Made by a program: the position numbers and the translations under genes
Notes under the pieces: generated by a model
Databases searched by the model: none
The model's input: only the letters and a program-made list of their open reading frames with translations
What the model was told of the DNA's origin: nothing
In this document: positions 39,063 through 46,005 of the stretch, one piece after another
Layout of the letters: each line of letters opens with the position of its first letter
Position numbering within the stretch: the stretch's first letter is position 1
From: Actinomadura violacea
GTDB lineage: Bacteria; Actinomycetota; Actinomycetes; Streptosporangiales; Streptosporangiaceae
Reading direction: 5' to 3'
Assembly (NCBI RefSeq): GCF_017573465.1
Contig: NZ_JAGEPF010000055.1
Location: forward strand, 1-49,116
Length of the DNA stretch: 49,116 bases

Positions 39063-39416
39063 GATGTCCAGCCGGAGGGCCTTCGCGCCTCGCAGGTACA
39101 CGTGCTGGACCTCGGCGCGCGGGCGGTCCGTCGCGATGTGCGCCATCAGCCGGATCACCCGCGGCAGCGCGTGCGGCACGGCGATCTCGCTCGCGCACAT
39201 CAGCGGCACCTCCTGGAAGCCGAGCTTGCGCGCCGCCAGCGCCGGGAACTCCGCCGTCAGGTCCGGCGTCGCCGTGAACAGCACGCTGATCACGTCGTCG
39301 GTGGTCAGCCCGTTGCGGCTCATCACCTCGCTCACCAGCTCGGTCGTCGCCGCCAGGATCTCCCCCCGGTCGTCGGCGTCCACCTGCGTCGCCCCGCGGA
39401 CCGCGCGTACCGCCAC
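39054..39416 (-). CDS. aroH: Chorismate mutase, AroH class
   Basis: 120 residues, the length of the trimeric AroH-type enzyme of Bacillus subtilis. Catalytic residues align by position: Arg7 (VRAVRGAT), Cys74, Glu77 (LMCASEIAV) and Arg89 (PRVIRLM). It rearranges chorismate to prephenate, which the next gene's product oxidises for tyrosine synthesis. GTG at 39416 has GAGAGG six bases upstream. The stop lies inside the last unit of the tandem repeat that separates aroH from tyrA. Family assignment is firm. Confidence 0.95.
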   Translation of the reverse strand: MAVRAVRGATQVDADDRGEILAATTELVSEVMSRNGLTTDDVISVLFTATPDLTAEFPALAARKLGFQEVPLMCASEIAVPHALPRVIRLMAHIATDRPRAEVQHVYLRGAKALRLDIAQ

Positions 39417-39455
39417 GTCGTCCCTCTCCGTCTCGACTGAATCGCGGCGCCGGGC

Positions 39456-40187
39456 CTACAGCCCGACCACCTGGTAGAGCTCGCCGATCTCCTGGACGGT
39501 CAGCGCGCGCATCCCGCCCGGCTTCAGCTGGCCCAGCTTGATCGGGCCGAACTCTATGCGGGCCAGCTGCTGCACCGGGAACCCGACCTCCTTGAGCAGC
39601 CGCCGCACGATGTGCTTGCGCCCCTCGTGCAGGGTGATCTCCACGAGCACCCGCCTGCCGACCTGGTCGAACACCCGGAACTTGTCGGCCTTGGCCGGGC
39701 CGTCCTCCAGCGTCACGCCGGCGCGCAGCCGCTTGCCGAGGTCGCGCGGGATCGGCCCGTGGATCTCGGCGAGGTAGGTCTTGTACACCCCGTAGCTCGG
39801 GTGGGTGAGGCGGTGCGCGAGCTCCCCGTCGTTGGTGAGCAGGATCAGGCCCTCGGTGTCGGTGTCGAGCCGGCCGACGTGGAACAGCCGCTCCGGCACG
39901 TCCACGTAGTCCTCCAGGGACTTGCGGCCCCGCTCGTCCGACATCGTGCTGACGACGCCGCGCGGCTTGTTGACCATGTAGTACCGCATCTCGGCGCGCG
40001 TCTCGACCCGCTTGCCGTCCACGTGGATCACGGCCCGCTGCGGGTCGACCCGCTCGCCGAACCGGAACACCCGCTTGCCGTCGACGGTCACCCGGCCCTC
40101 GCCGATGAGCTCCTCGCAGTGGCGGCGGCTGCCGATCCCGGCCTCGGCCAGCACCTTCTGCAGGCGCACGCCCTCGTTGTCAGTCAC
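39456..40187 (-). CDS. rluB: 23S rRNA pseudouridine synthase, RluB/RsuA type
   Basis: 243 residues. N-terminal S4 RNA-binding domain (VRLQKVLAEAGIGSRRHCEE, residues 7-26), then the RsuA/RluB catalytic domain with MVNKPRGVVSTMSDERGRKS, the catalytic Asp in HVGRLDTDTEGLILLTNDGE, KTYLAEIHG, and the C-terminal ITLHEGRKHIVRRLLKEVG. It isomerises a uridine in 23S or 16S rRNA; RluB is the usual actinobacterial assignment in this scpB-adjacent position. GTG start overlaps the scpB stop as GTGA, a conserved coupling in this block. Confidence 0.93.
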   Translation of the reverse strand: MTDNEGVRLQKVLAEAGIGSRRHCEELIGEGRVTVDGKRVFRFGERVDPQRAVIHVDGKRVETRAEMRYYMVNKPRGVVSTMSDERGRKSLEDYVDVPERLFHVGRLDTDTEGLILLTNDGELAHRLTHPSYGVYKTYLAEIHGPIPRDLGKRLRAGVTLEDGPAKADKFRVFDQVGRRVLVEITLHEGRKHIVRRLLKEVGFPVQQLARIEFGPIKLGQLKPGGMRALTVQEIGELYQVVGL

Positions 40188-40804
40188 GATTCCTCAACTA
40201 TGTCTTCTGGCAGGTCGTCGGGGAGGAAGGGGGCCAGCTCCGGCAGCTCGCCGAGATCGCGCAGCCCCAGCCGCTCCAGGAAGTACCCGGTGGTGCGGTA
40301 CAGGTGCGCGCCGGTCTCCGCCTCCTGGCCCGCGTTCTCGATCAGGCCGCGCAGCGTCAGCGTCCGCATCACGCCGTCGCTGTTGACGCCGCGGACCGCC
40401 GACACCCGCGCCCGGCTCACCGGCTGCCGGTAGGCGACGACCGCGAGGGTCTCCAGCGCGGCCTGCGTCAGCCTGGCCTGCTGGCCGTCGGTGACGAACC
40501 GCTCCACCACCGGGGCGCACACGTCCCGGGTGTAGTAGCGCCAGCCGCCGGCGACCTCCCTGAGGTCGAACCCCCGGCCCTGCTCGGTGTATTCCGCGGC
40601 CAGCTCACGCAGCGTCGCGGCGACCTGCGGGCGGGGCCGCTCCAGCAGCTGCGCCAGGGTGATCTCGGCGACGGGCTCGTCCACGACCAGCAGGATCGCC
40701 TCGATCGAGGCTCGCAGCCCCGGCACGCCCTCACCGGGCCCGTCCGGCGCCTCGTCCTGGGGCGGCCGGTGCTCCGGCGCGTCCGGGCCGGGTCCCTCAG
40801 TCAT
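40184..40804 (-). CDS. scpB: Segregation and condensation protein B
   Basis: 206 residues. After an acidic/proline-rich lead (residues 1-32) come the two winged-helix domains typical of ScpB: LRASIEAILLVVDEPVAEIT through LREVAGGWRYYTRDVCAPVV, and RLTQAALETLAVVAYRQPVS followed by GVNSDGVMRTLTLRGLIENA. ScpB dimers bind ScpA and regulate the SMC condensin that organises and segregates chromosomes. ATG at 40804 overlaps the end of scpA by eight bases and lies behind GGAGG. Downstream rluB is coupled through GTGA. Confidence 0.95.
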   Translation of the reverse strand: MTEGPGPDAPEHRPPQDEAPDGPGEGVPGLRASIEAILLVVDEPVAEITLAQLLERPRPQVAATLRELAAEYTEQGRGFDLREVAGGWRYYTRDVCAPVVERFVTDGQQARLTQAALETLAVVAYRQPVSRARVSAVRGVNSDGVMRTLTLRGLIENAGQEAETGAHLYRTTGYFLERLGLRDLGELPELAPFLPDDLPEDIVEES

Positions 40805-41708
40805 CGTCCTCCTCGTCCTTCCCGTCGGTGTCGGCCTGCTCGGCCTTCTCGGCCGCGGCGCGGGCCTCCGGGGAGCCCTCGTAGTCGTCGCCGACCGCCA
40901 CGTCGCCCTCGTCGGTGCCGGTCCAGGTGACGTGCAGCTCACCGAGCGGCTCGAGCTGCTCGAACGTGACGGCCCGCTCCCGGTACAGCTCCAGCAGCGC
41001 CAGGAACCGCGCGACGACCTCGTAGGTGCCGTCGGCGTCGGACGCCAGGACCCGGAAGGTGGTCTTGCGGAGCCGCCGCAGCTTCTCCACGACGATCTCG
41101 GCCTGCTCCTTGACGCTGGCCTTCGGCTGGTACATGTGCTCGACCGACACAGCGGGCGGCGCCTTCGGGGCGAGCGCCCTGGCCGCCAGCCGCGCGAACT
41201 CCTCGGGGCCGAGGCCGAGCAGGACCTCCGGCAGCAGGTTCGCGAACTTCGGCTCCATCGGCACCACGCGCGGGAACCGCCGGTTCGCGTCGGCGATCTT
41301 GGCGGCGAGGACCTGCGCGACCTCCTTGTACGCCCGGTACTGCAGCAGCCGGGCGAACAGCAGGTCGCGGGCCTCCAGCAGGGCCAGGTCGTCCTCGTCG
41401 TCGACCTCGCCGGACGGCAGCAGCCGCGCCGCCTTCAGGTCCAGCAGGGTCGCGGCGACCAGCAGGAAGTGGCTGGCCTGGTCGAGGTCCCAGTCCTTGC
41501 CGTAGGAGCGGATGTGGGCGATGAAGTCGTCGGTGACCTTGTGCAGGGACACCTCGGTGATGTCGAGCTTGTGCTTGGAGATCAGCCCGAGCAGCAGGTC
41601 GAAGGGGCCCTCGAAGTTGTCGAGGTGGACGCGGAAGCCCTGGTCCTCGCCCTGCTCCTGGTCGGGTGCCGCGCCCTGCTCCGGCGCCGTCTCGTCCACG
41701 TCGCTCAC
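40797..41708 (-). CDS. scpA: Segregation and condensation protein A (kleisin)
   Basis: 303 residues. Kleisin signature FRVHLDNFEGPFDLLLGLIS and KHKLDITEVSLHKVTDDFIA (about residues 24-62), SHFLLVAATLLDLKAARLLP, the middle linker with HMYQPKASVKEQAE, and a C-terminal winged helix FRVLASDADGTYEVVARFLA, then an acidic tail ending EDDD. It bridges the two SMC heads together with ScpB. The start is uncertain: GTG at 41708 gives SDVDETAPEQ but has no clear ribosome-binding site; ATG at 41750 adds 14 residues. Follows the SecD-like gene by 113 bases. Confidence 0.93.
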   Translation of the reverse strand: MSDVDETAPEQGAAPDQEQGEDQGFRVHLDNFEGPFDLLLGLISKHKLDITEVSLHKVTDDFIAHIRSYGKDWDLDQASHFLLVAATLLDLKAARLLPSGEVDDEDDLALLEARDLLFARLLQYRAYKEVAQVLAAKIADANRRFPRVVPMEPKFANLLPEVLLGLGPEEFARLAARALAPKAPPAVSVEHMYQPKASVKEQAEIVVEKLRRLRKTTFRVLASDADGTYEVVARFLALLELYRERAVTFEQLEPLGELHVTWTGTDEGDVAVGDDYEGSPEARAAAEKAEQADTDGKDEEDDD

Positions 41709-41821
41709 GGTAGCGGAGGACGCCGCCCGCCCCGTGCTCCCCGGCAACATGCTCACCGGCCCCATCGTCCCATGCCCGGGGGTGTGCGGGCGCCTCGTCC
41801 GGGCGGGCCGGACGCCCCGCG

Positions 41822-42562
41822 TCAGGACGGGCGGCGCCCGCTGATCCTCGCGACGAGGTCCTCGGCCTTCGCGCGGGTGAAGGAGCCGGTGATCTGCACG
41901 GAGCCGCCGGTGATGGGCCCTCCGGTGACCGCGGGCGCCGACAGCACCCGCCCGCCGGCGACCATCGCGATCTGCTGCCCCGGCGTCCCCGGCTGCTGCC
42001 GCGCCGCCGCTTCGGTGAGGCGCGCGAACGCCCGGGCGTCCGCGGCGGTCAGGCCGATCTGGACCGTCCACGACGTCGTCCCGCCCGCCGGCGGCTCGGC
42101 CTTCATGTGCTCGACGCGGCGGACGGTCATGCCGCCCCCGGCGAGGCGGTAGCAGGACGTCCCGGACGCCTCGGGCAGCGTCCCGGCGGCGCAGGGCGCC
42201 TGCGAGACCGCGGCGACCTGCTGGAGCGTCAGCGGCTGCCGCAGGTCTGCCGGGCCGCCGTCGTACCCGCCGCCGCCGCGCGTCGCCAGGTAGACGGCCA
42301 CGCCGGCGGCCAGGAGGACGAACACGAGCGCGGCCGCGCCTGCGATGATCAGCGGTGTGCGTGCCGCGGGCCTGGCGGCCGACGGGTACTGCGCGGCGGC
42401 GCCCGGCAGCGGGTAGGCGGCCGGGGGCGCGGCACCCGGTGGCGGCGCGTTCGGGGGCGGCGGCGCGTACGGAGGCGGCGGCGTGTCGGCCGAGGACGGC
42501 GGCGCGTAGATGGGCGGCGGCGGCCGGAACGGCTCGGGCGGGTCGTCGGGGGGCTGGGCCAT
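41822..42562 (-). CDS. Membrane-anchored stand-alone SecDF P1-head-like protein
   Basis: 246 residues. The cytosolic N-terminus (1-68) is a Pro/Ala-rich, tyrosine-containing low-complexity segment; one membrane helix follows at residues 70-92 (PLIIAGAAALVFVLLAAGVA). The exterior part holds a cysteine pair (about 124 and 138) and a C-terminal segment WTVQIGLTAADARAFARLTE, QQIAMVAGGRVLSAPAVTGG, PITGGSVQITGSFTRAKAED, which closely follows the SecD P1 head subdomain sequence pattern. No other SecD/SecF part is present, so it is not the translocase motor itself. Located between the ParA/RHH pair and scpA. Role unknown; could assist protein export or act as a cell-envelope scaffold. Confidence 0.78.
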   Translation of the reverse strand: MAQPPDDPPEPFRPPPPIYAPPSSADTPPPPYAPPPPNAPPPGAAPPAAYPLPGAAAQYPSAARPAARTPLIIAGAAALVFVLLAAGVAVYLATRGGGGYDGGPADLRQPLTLQQVAAVSQAPCAAGTLPEASGTSCYRLAGGGMTVRRVEHMKAEPPAGGTTSWTVQIGLTAADARAFARLTEAAARQQPGTPGQQIAMVAGGRVLSAPAVTGGPITGGSVQITGSFTRAKAEDLVARISGRRPS

Positions 42563-42585
42563 ACGGGATCCCTACCGTGCGCGGG

Positions 42586-43029
42586 TCAGGACAGGTCGCG
42601 CAGGCGCCGGACGAGGGTGCTGTGCTCGCCGAGCGCGTCGAAGTCGCCGATCATCGCCGCGACGGCCTCCCGGACCAGCCGGCCCCGGTCGGCGGTCAGG
42701 GCGTGGTCGGCGCGCAGCCGCAGCCGCAGCTGCTCCAGCGCGAGCAACTCGTCGGAGGAGATGTACACGGTGATCTTGGAGTCGTGGCGCTGGCGGCCGG
42801 TGGGGCGGCGCCCGCCGTCCGGCCGGACGGTCCGGGACGGCCCGGCGCCCGGCACCGCGCGCTCCGCGACCGCGTGCTCGGGGCCGGCGTGCTCGGGAAC
42901 GGCCCGCTCGGGCAGCGCGCGCCCCGAGCCGGGCGGGTTCCCGGACGGGCCGGGAGCGGGGCCGGGCGGCGGCGCGGTGGGCCGGAAGATCTCATCGACA
43001 CCGGGCAGCCTTACCCGACGTGAGCCCAC
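42586..43029 (-). CDS. Ribbon-helix-helix-like partner of ParA
   Basis: 147 residues. The first 80 residues are disordered and rich in Pro, Gly and Ala. The end (SKITVYISSDELLALEQLRL, RLRADHALTADRGRLVREAV) has a strand followed by two helices, the pattern of ribbon-helix-helix DNA-binding proteins. The GTG start lies within parA, overlapping it by 19 bases, so translation depends on parA. This location and fold suggest the DNA-binding partner of the upstream ParA-like ATPase, comparable in role to ParB-like centromere binders; that is inference, since no binding site was identified. Confidence 0.75.
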   Translation of the reverse strand: MGSRRVRLPGVDEIFRPTAPPPGPAPGPSGNPPGSGRALPERAVPEHAGPEHAVAERAVPGAGPSRTVRPDGGRRPTGRQRHDSKITVYISSDELLALEQLRLRLRADHALTADRGRLVREAVAAMIGDFDALGEHSTLVRRLRDLS

Positions 43030-43922
43030 CTTCCGAGCACCTCCCGCGCCAGACCCCGGTATGCGTTCGCGCCCATCGAGTTCGGGTCGAAGTACGTGAT
43101 CGGCTCCCCGGCGACGGTCGCGTCAGGAAACCGTACCGTGCGGTTGATGACCGTGTGGAAGACCTTGTCACCGAAGGCCTCGACGATCCGGCCGAGGACC
43201 TCGCGGGTGTGCAGGGTCCGCGAGTCGTACATGGTGCCGAGGACGCCGTCGATCACCAGCTCCGGGTTGATCCGGCCCTGCACCTTGTCGATGGTCTCCA
43301 TCAGCAGCGCGACGCCGCGCATCGCGAAGTACTCGCACTCCAGCGGGATCAGCACGCCCTCGCTGGCGGCCAGCGCGTTCACGGTCAGCAGGCCGAGCGA
43401 CGGCTGGCAGTCGATCAGGATGTAGTCGTAGTGCGGGACCGCCGACTTCAGCGCCTGCTGCAGGATGTACTCGCGGCCGACCTCGTGGACGAGCTGGACC
43501 TCTGCGCCGGACAGGTCGATGTTGCTCGGCAGCAGGTCCATGCCGTCGACGCCGGTCTCCAGGACGATGTCCTCCCACTCGGTGTCGCGTTCGAGCAGCA
43601 GGTTGTGGATCGTCATGTCGAGCTGGCGCGGGTCGCCCTTGCCGAGGCCGACCGACAGGGCGCCCTGCGGGTCGAAGTCGACGAGCAGCACCCGGCGGCC
43701 GTACTCGGCGAGCGCGGCGCCCAGGTTGATCGTCGTGGTCGTCTTGCCGACGCCGCCCTTCTGGTTGCAGACGGCGACGATGCGGGCCGGCCCGTGTTCG
43801 GCCAGCGGTTCCGGCTCCGGAAAGACGGGCACGGGTCGCTGAGTCGGGCCGAGGGCCCGACTCGGATCGGTCTCTATGGTGGCGGAGGAGAGAACTCCAT
43901 GTCCGCCGTTCCTGCTGGTCAC
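43011..43922 (-). CDS. ParA-family ATPase
   Basis: 303 residues. Deviant Walker A KGGVGKTTTTINLGAALAEY (about residues 55-74), switch I LLVDFDPQGALSVGLG, Walker B-like YILIDCQPSLGLLTVNALAA, and SRTLHTREVLGRIVEAFGDK near the C-terminus. The N-terminal 45 residues are an extension with no fold. This is the second, xerD/scpA-linked ParA found in actinobacteria, separate from the origin-located parAB. It probably positions DNA or protein cargo with its overlapping RHH-like partner. GTG start follows GGAGGG at five bases. The next gene starts inside it. Confidence 0.93.
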   Translation of the reverse strand: MTSRNGGHGVLSSATIETDPSRALGPTQRPVPVFPEPEPLAEHGPARIVAVCNQKGGVGKTTTTINLGAALAEYGRRVLLVDFDPQGALSVGLGKGDPRQLDMTIHNLLLERDTEWEDIVLETGVDGMDLLPSNIDLSGAEVQLVHEVGREYILQQALKSAVPHYDYILIDCQPSLGLLTVNALAASEGVLIPLECEYFAMRGVALLMETIDKVQGRINPELVIDGVLGTMYDSRTLHTREVLGRIVEAFGDKVFHTVINRTVRFPDATVAGEPITYFDPNSMGANAYRGLAREVLGRWAHVG

Positions 43923-44071
43923 CAGATCCCTCCCCGGCGGCCGGGAATGCCGTCCAGAACGGGGACTCTAGGGCTCAGTCCCCCGCGTCTCAAGCCGACG
44001 CGCGCCGAGTGTCGGGATTTGTCGCGGCGCCGCGGCCGCACGTCGCAGCGGGCCGGGAGGCGGCCGGACGC

Positions 44072-44986
44072 TCAGCTCCGGGCGCGCGGGTGCGAGGTCG
44101 CGTAGACCTCGCGCAGCAGCTGTACCGTCACCAGAGTGTAGACCTGCGTGGTGGTCACGGAGGCGTGCCCGAGCAACTCCTGGACGACGCGGACGTCGGC
44201 GCCGCCGTCCAGCAGGTGGGTGGCGAACGAGTGCCGGAGCGTGTGCGGCGACACCTGCGACAGCCGGGCCCGGTCGGCGGCGGCGCGCAGCACCATCCAG
44301 GCGCCCTGCCGCGACAGCCGCCCGCCGCGGGCGTTCAGGAACAGCGCGGGGCCGCCGCGCCCGGCGCCGGCGAGCTCGGGGCGGGCCCGGACGAGGTAGG
44401 CGCCGACGGCCCGGGCCGCGTAGTCGCCGATCGGGACGGCCCGGGCCTTGCCGCCCTTGCCGGCGACGCGGGCGAACCCGTCGTCGAGGTCGACGTCGTC
44501 GACGTCCAGGCCGACCGCCTCGGAGATCCGCGCGCCCGACCCGTACAGCAGCTCCAGCAGCGCGCGGTCGCGCAGGCCGCGGGCGGTGCCGGCGTCGCCG
44601 TCGGACGGTCCGGCGGCGGCCGCGAGCAGCCGCTCCACCTCCTCCAGCGTGATGGCCTTCGGCAGCCGCCGCGGCGGCGTCGGCGGCTTGACGTCGTGCG
44701 CGGGGTCGCCGGACGCGAGCCCCTCGCGCAGCGCGAACCGGTGCAGGCCCCGGACGGCGACGAGCGCACGCGCGGCCGACCCCGCCGACAGCGGCGGATG
44801 CTCCTCGTCGCCCTCCCGCAGACCCATCAGGAACGCGCGGACGTCGTCCTCGGTGATGTCGCCGATGGCGGTGCGGCCCCGCCCCTCCTGCACCCGGACG
44901 TAGCGGAGCAGGTCGCGGCGGTAGGACGACAGGGTGTTGGCGGCCAGGCCCCGCTCGACGGCCAGGTGCCCCAAATAGGTGCGCAC
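44072..44986 (-). CDS. xerD: Site-specific tyrosine recombinase XerD
   Basis: 304 residues. N-terminal core-binding domain (TYLGHLAVERGLAANTLSSY) and C-terminal catalytic domain with all active-site residues traceable: Arg in LLYGSGARISEAVGL, Lys region VAGKGGKARAVPI, the HxxR box SPHTLRHSFATHLLDGGADV, the second His in LLGHASVTTTQVYT, and Tyr in that segment. With XerC it resolves chromosome dimers at dif. GTG at 44986 is the first standard start, but the frame remains open and homologous-looking upstream (LEAAVRTYL), and a CTG near 45079 has AGAGG at a suitable distance, so the true N-terminus may be about 30 residues longer. Confidence 0.93.
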   Translation of the reverse strand: MRTYLGHLAVERGLAANTLSSYRRDLLRYVRVQEGRGRTAIGDITEDDVRAFLMGLREGDEEHPPLSAGSAARALVAVRGLHRFALREGLASGDPAHDVKPPTPPRRLPKAITLEEVERLLAAAAGPSDGDAGTARGLRDRALLELLYGSGARISEAVGLDVDDVDLDDGFARVAGKGGKARAVPIGDYAARAVGAYLVRARPELAGAGRGGPALFLNARGGRLSRQGAWMVLRAAADRARLSQVSPHTLRHSFATHLLDGGADVRVVQELLGHASVTTTQVYTLVTVQLLREVYATSHPRARS

Positions 44987-45195
44987 CGCCGCCTCCAGCG
45001 CCGAGCCGGTGCCCGCGTCGGGGGCGTCGTCCTGGGCGGGGGGCCGCTCGGCGGGCCGGCGGGTCGTGCGCGGGGACAGTGCGGCACCTCTTCTGACGGT
45101 CGGTCGGCTCGGTGGGGTCGGCTCGAGGCGGGTCGCGACGTGCCCATCATGCCCCCTCCGGCCCCTACCGCGCTGTGTCTACTGCAAGCCCGGCC

Positions 45196-45224
45196 CAGCG
45201 GCCTCGCCTAGGGCTCGGCCGCTG
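45196..45224. other. Hairpin 1 in the xerD-nudix gap
   Basis: Arms CAGCGGCC (45196-45203) and GGCCGCTG (45217-45224), 8 bp, loop 13. First of three hairpins in a 374-base stretch that holds no recognised gene. Candidate structured leader or terminator of the nudix transcript read-through into xerD. Confidence 0.55.
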
Positions 45225-45263
45225 ACCGTGCTTGGGCGAGCGCGACCTCGCTTCGCGAGCTTC

Positions 45264-45299
45264 CCGGTGGGGGCTCGCCTTCGGCTTTGCCCCCACCGG
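45264..45299. terminator. Hairpin 2 in the xerD-nudix gap
   Basis: Perfect 11-bp stem CCGGTGGGGGC (45264-45274) with GCCCCCACCGG (45289-45299), loop 14. It is the strongest hairpin in the gap, 62 bases downstream of the nudix stop on the minus strand. Confidence 0.65.
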
Positions 45300-45336
45300 T
45301 CAGATAGCGCGCTCGCGTGCGGGCTGAGCGTCTCGG

Positions 45337-45358
45337 CCCGCTCCCCGCACAGAGCGGG
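45337..45358 (-). terminator. Hairpin 3, directly after the nudix stop
   Basis: CCCGCTC (45337-45343) and GAGCGGG (45352-45358) with an 8-base loop end two bases from the nudix stop codon. A normal terminator position for the pyrG-nudix transcript. Confidence 0.6.
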
Positions 45359-45360
45359 TG

Positions 45361-46005
45361 TCAGCCCTCGGGGGCGTCGGCGGGGCGGAGGTCGCGGTAG
45401 CCGGCGGCGCGGGCGGCGTGCGCCGCGAGGATCCCCACGCAGGCGATCATGTTGTGCACGTCGCCCGCGAGGACCTTGCGGACGGCCTCGTCCAGCGGCA
45501 CCCAGACGACCGGCATGTCCGCCTCCTCGTGCACCCGCTCGAAGTCGATCTCCTCGGGCGGCACGAGTTCGAGGTCGCGGGCGAGGAAGATCCGGGTGCG
45601 CTCGTCCGACATCCCCGACGAGGGGAACACGTCGGCGAGGGTGTCCCAGCGCGCGGCCCGGTACCCGGCCTCCTCCAGCAGCTCCCGCTCGGCGAGCGCG
45701 CGCAGCGGCTCGCCGTCGACGTCACGGAGCCCGGCGGGCGTCTCCCACAGGAGCCGCCCGACGGGGTGCCGGTACTGGCGGAGCAGCAGCACGCGCTCCC
45801 GGTCGTCGAGGGCGAGGACGCCGACCGAGCCGAGGTGCTCGATCACGTCGCGGCCGACGACCTCGGTGCCGCCGGTGCCGTCCGGCATCTCGACCCGGTC
45901 GCGGCGGACGTTGAACACGTGCCCGGTGAACGCGGTCGACTCCTCGACGACCTTCCAGTGCTCGGGCCGGTCGCGGACGTCGTCCGGCCCGGGCTCCGCG
46001 GTCAC
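45361..46005 (-). CDS. Nudix hydrolase, ADP-ribose pyrophosphatase-like
   Basis: 214 residues. The Nudix box reads GLRDVDGEPLRALAERELLE followed by EAGY (about residues 92-115), matching GX5EX7REUXEEXGU. Surrounding segments LLLRQYRHPVGRLLWETPAG and FPSSGMSDERTRIFLARDLE are typical of ADP-ribose pyrophosphatase-type enzymes, which cleave ADP-ribose to AMP and ribose-5-phosphate. The GTG start overlaps the pyrG stop by four bases (GTGA), so it is coupled to CTP synthase. Its stop is followed almost at once by a hairpin. Confidence 0.93.
   Translation of the reverse strand: MTAEPGPDDVRDRPEHWKVVEESTAFTGHVFNVRRDRVEMPDGTGGTEVVGRDVIEHLGSVGVLALDDRERVLLLRQYRHPVGRLLWETPAGLRDVDGEPLRALAERELLEEAGYRAARWDTLADVFPSSGMSDERTRIFLARDLELVPPEEIDFERVHEEADMPVVWVPLDEAVRKVLAGDVHNMIACVGILAAHAARAAGYRDLRPADAPEG

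Noticed and set aside
45180..45360. Possible tRNA gene or tmRNA
   Set aside because: Several hairpins exist, but no acceptor/T-arm pairing, GTTCGA-type T loop or anticodon arm in correct order could be traced.
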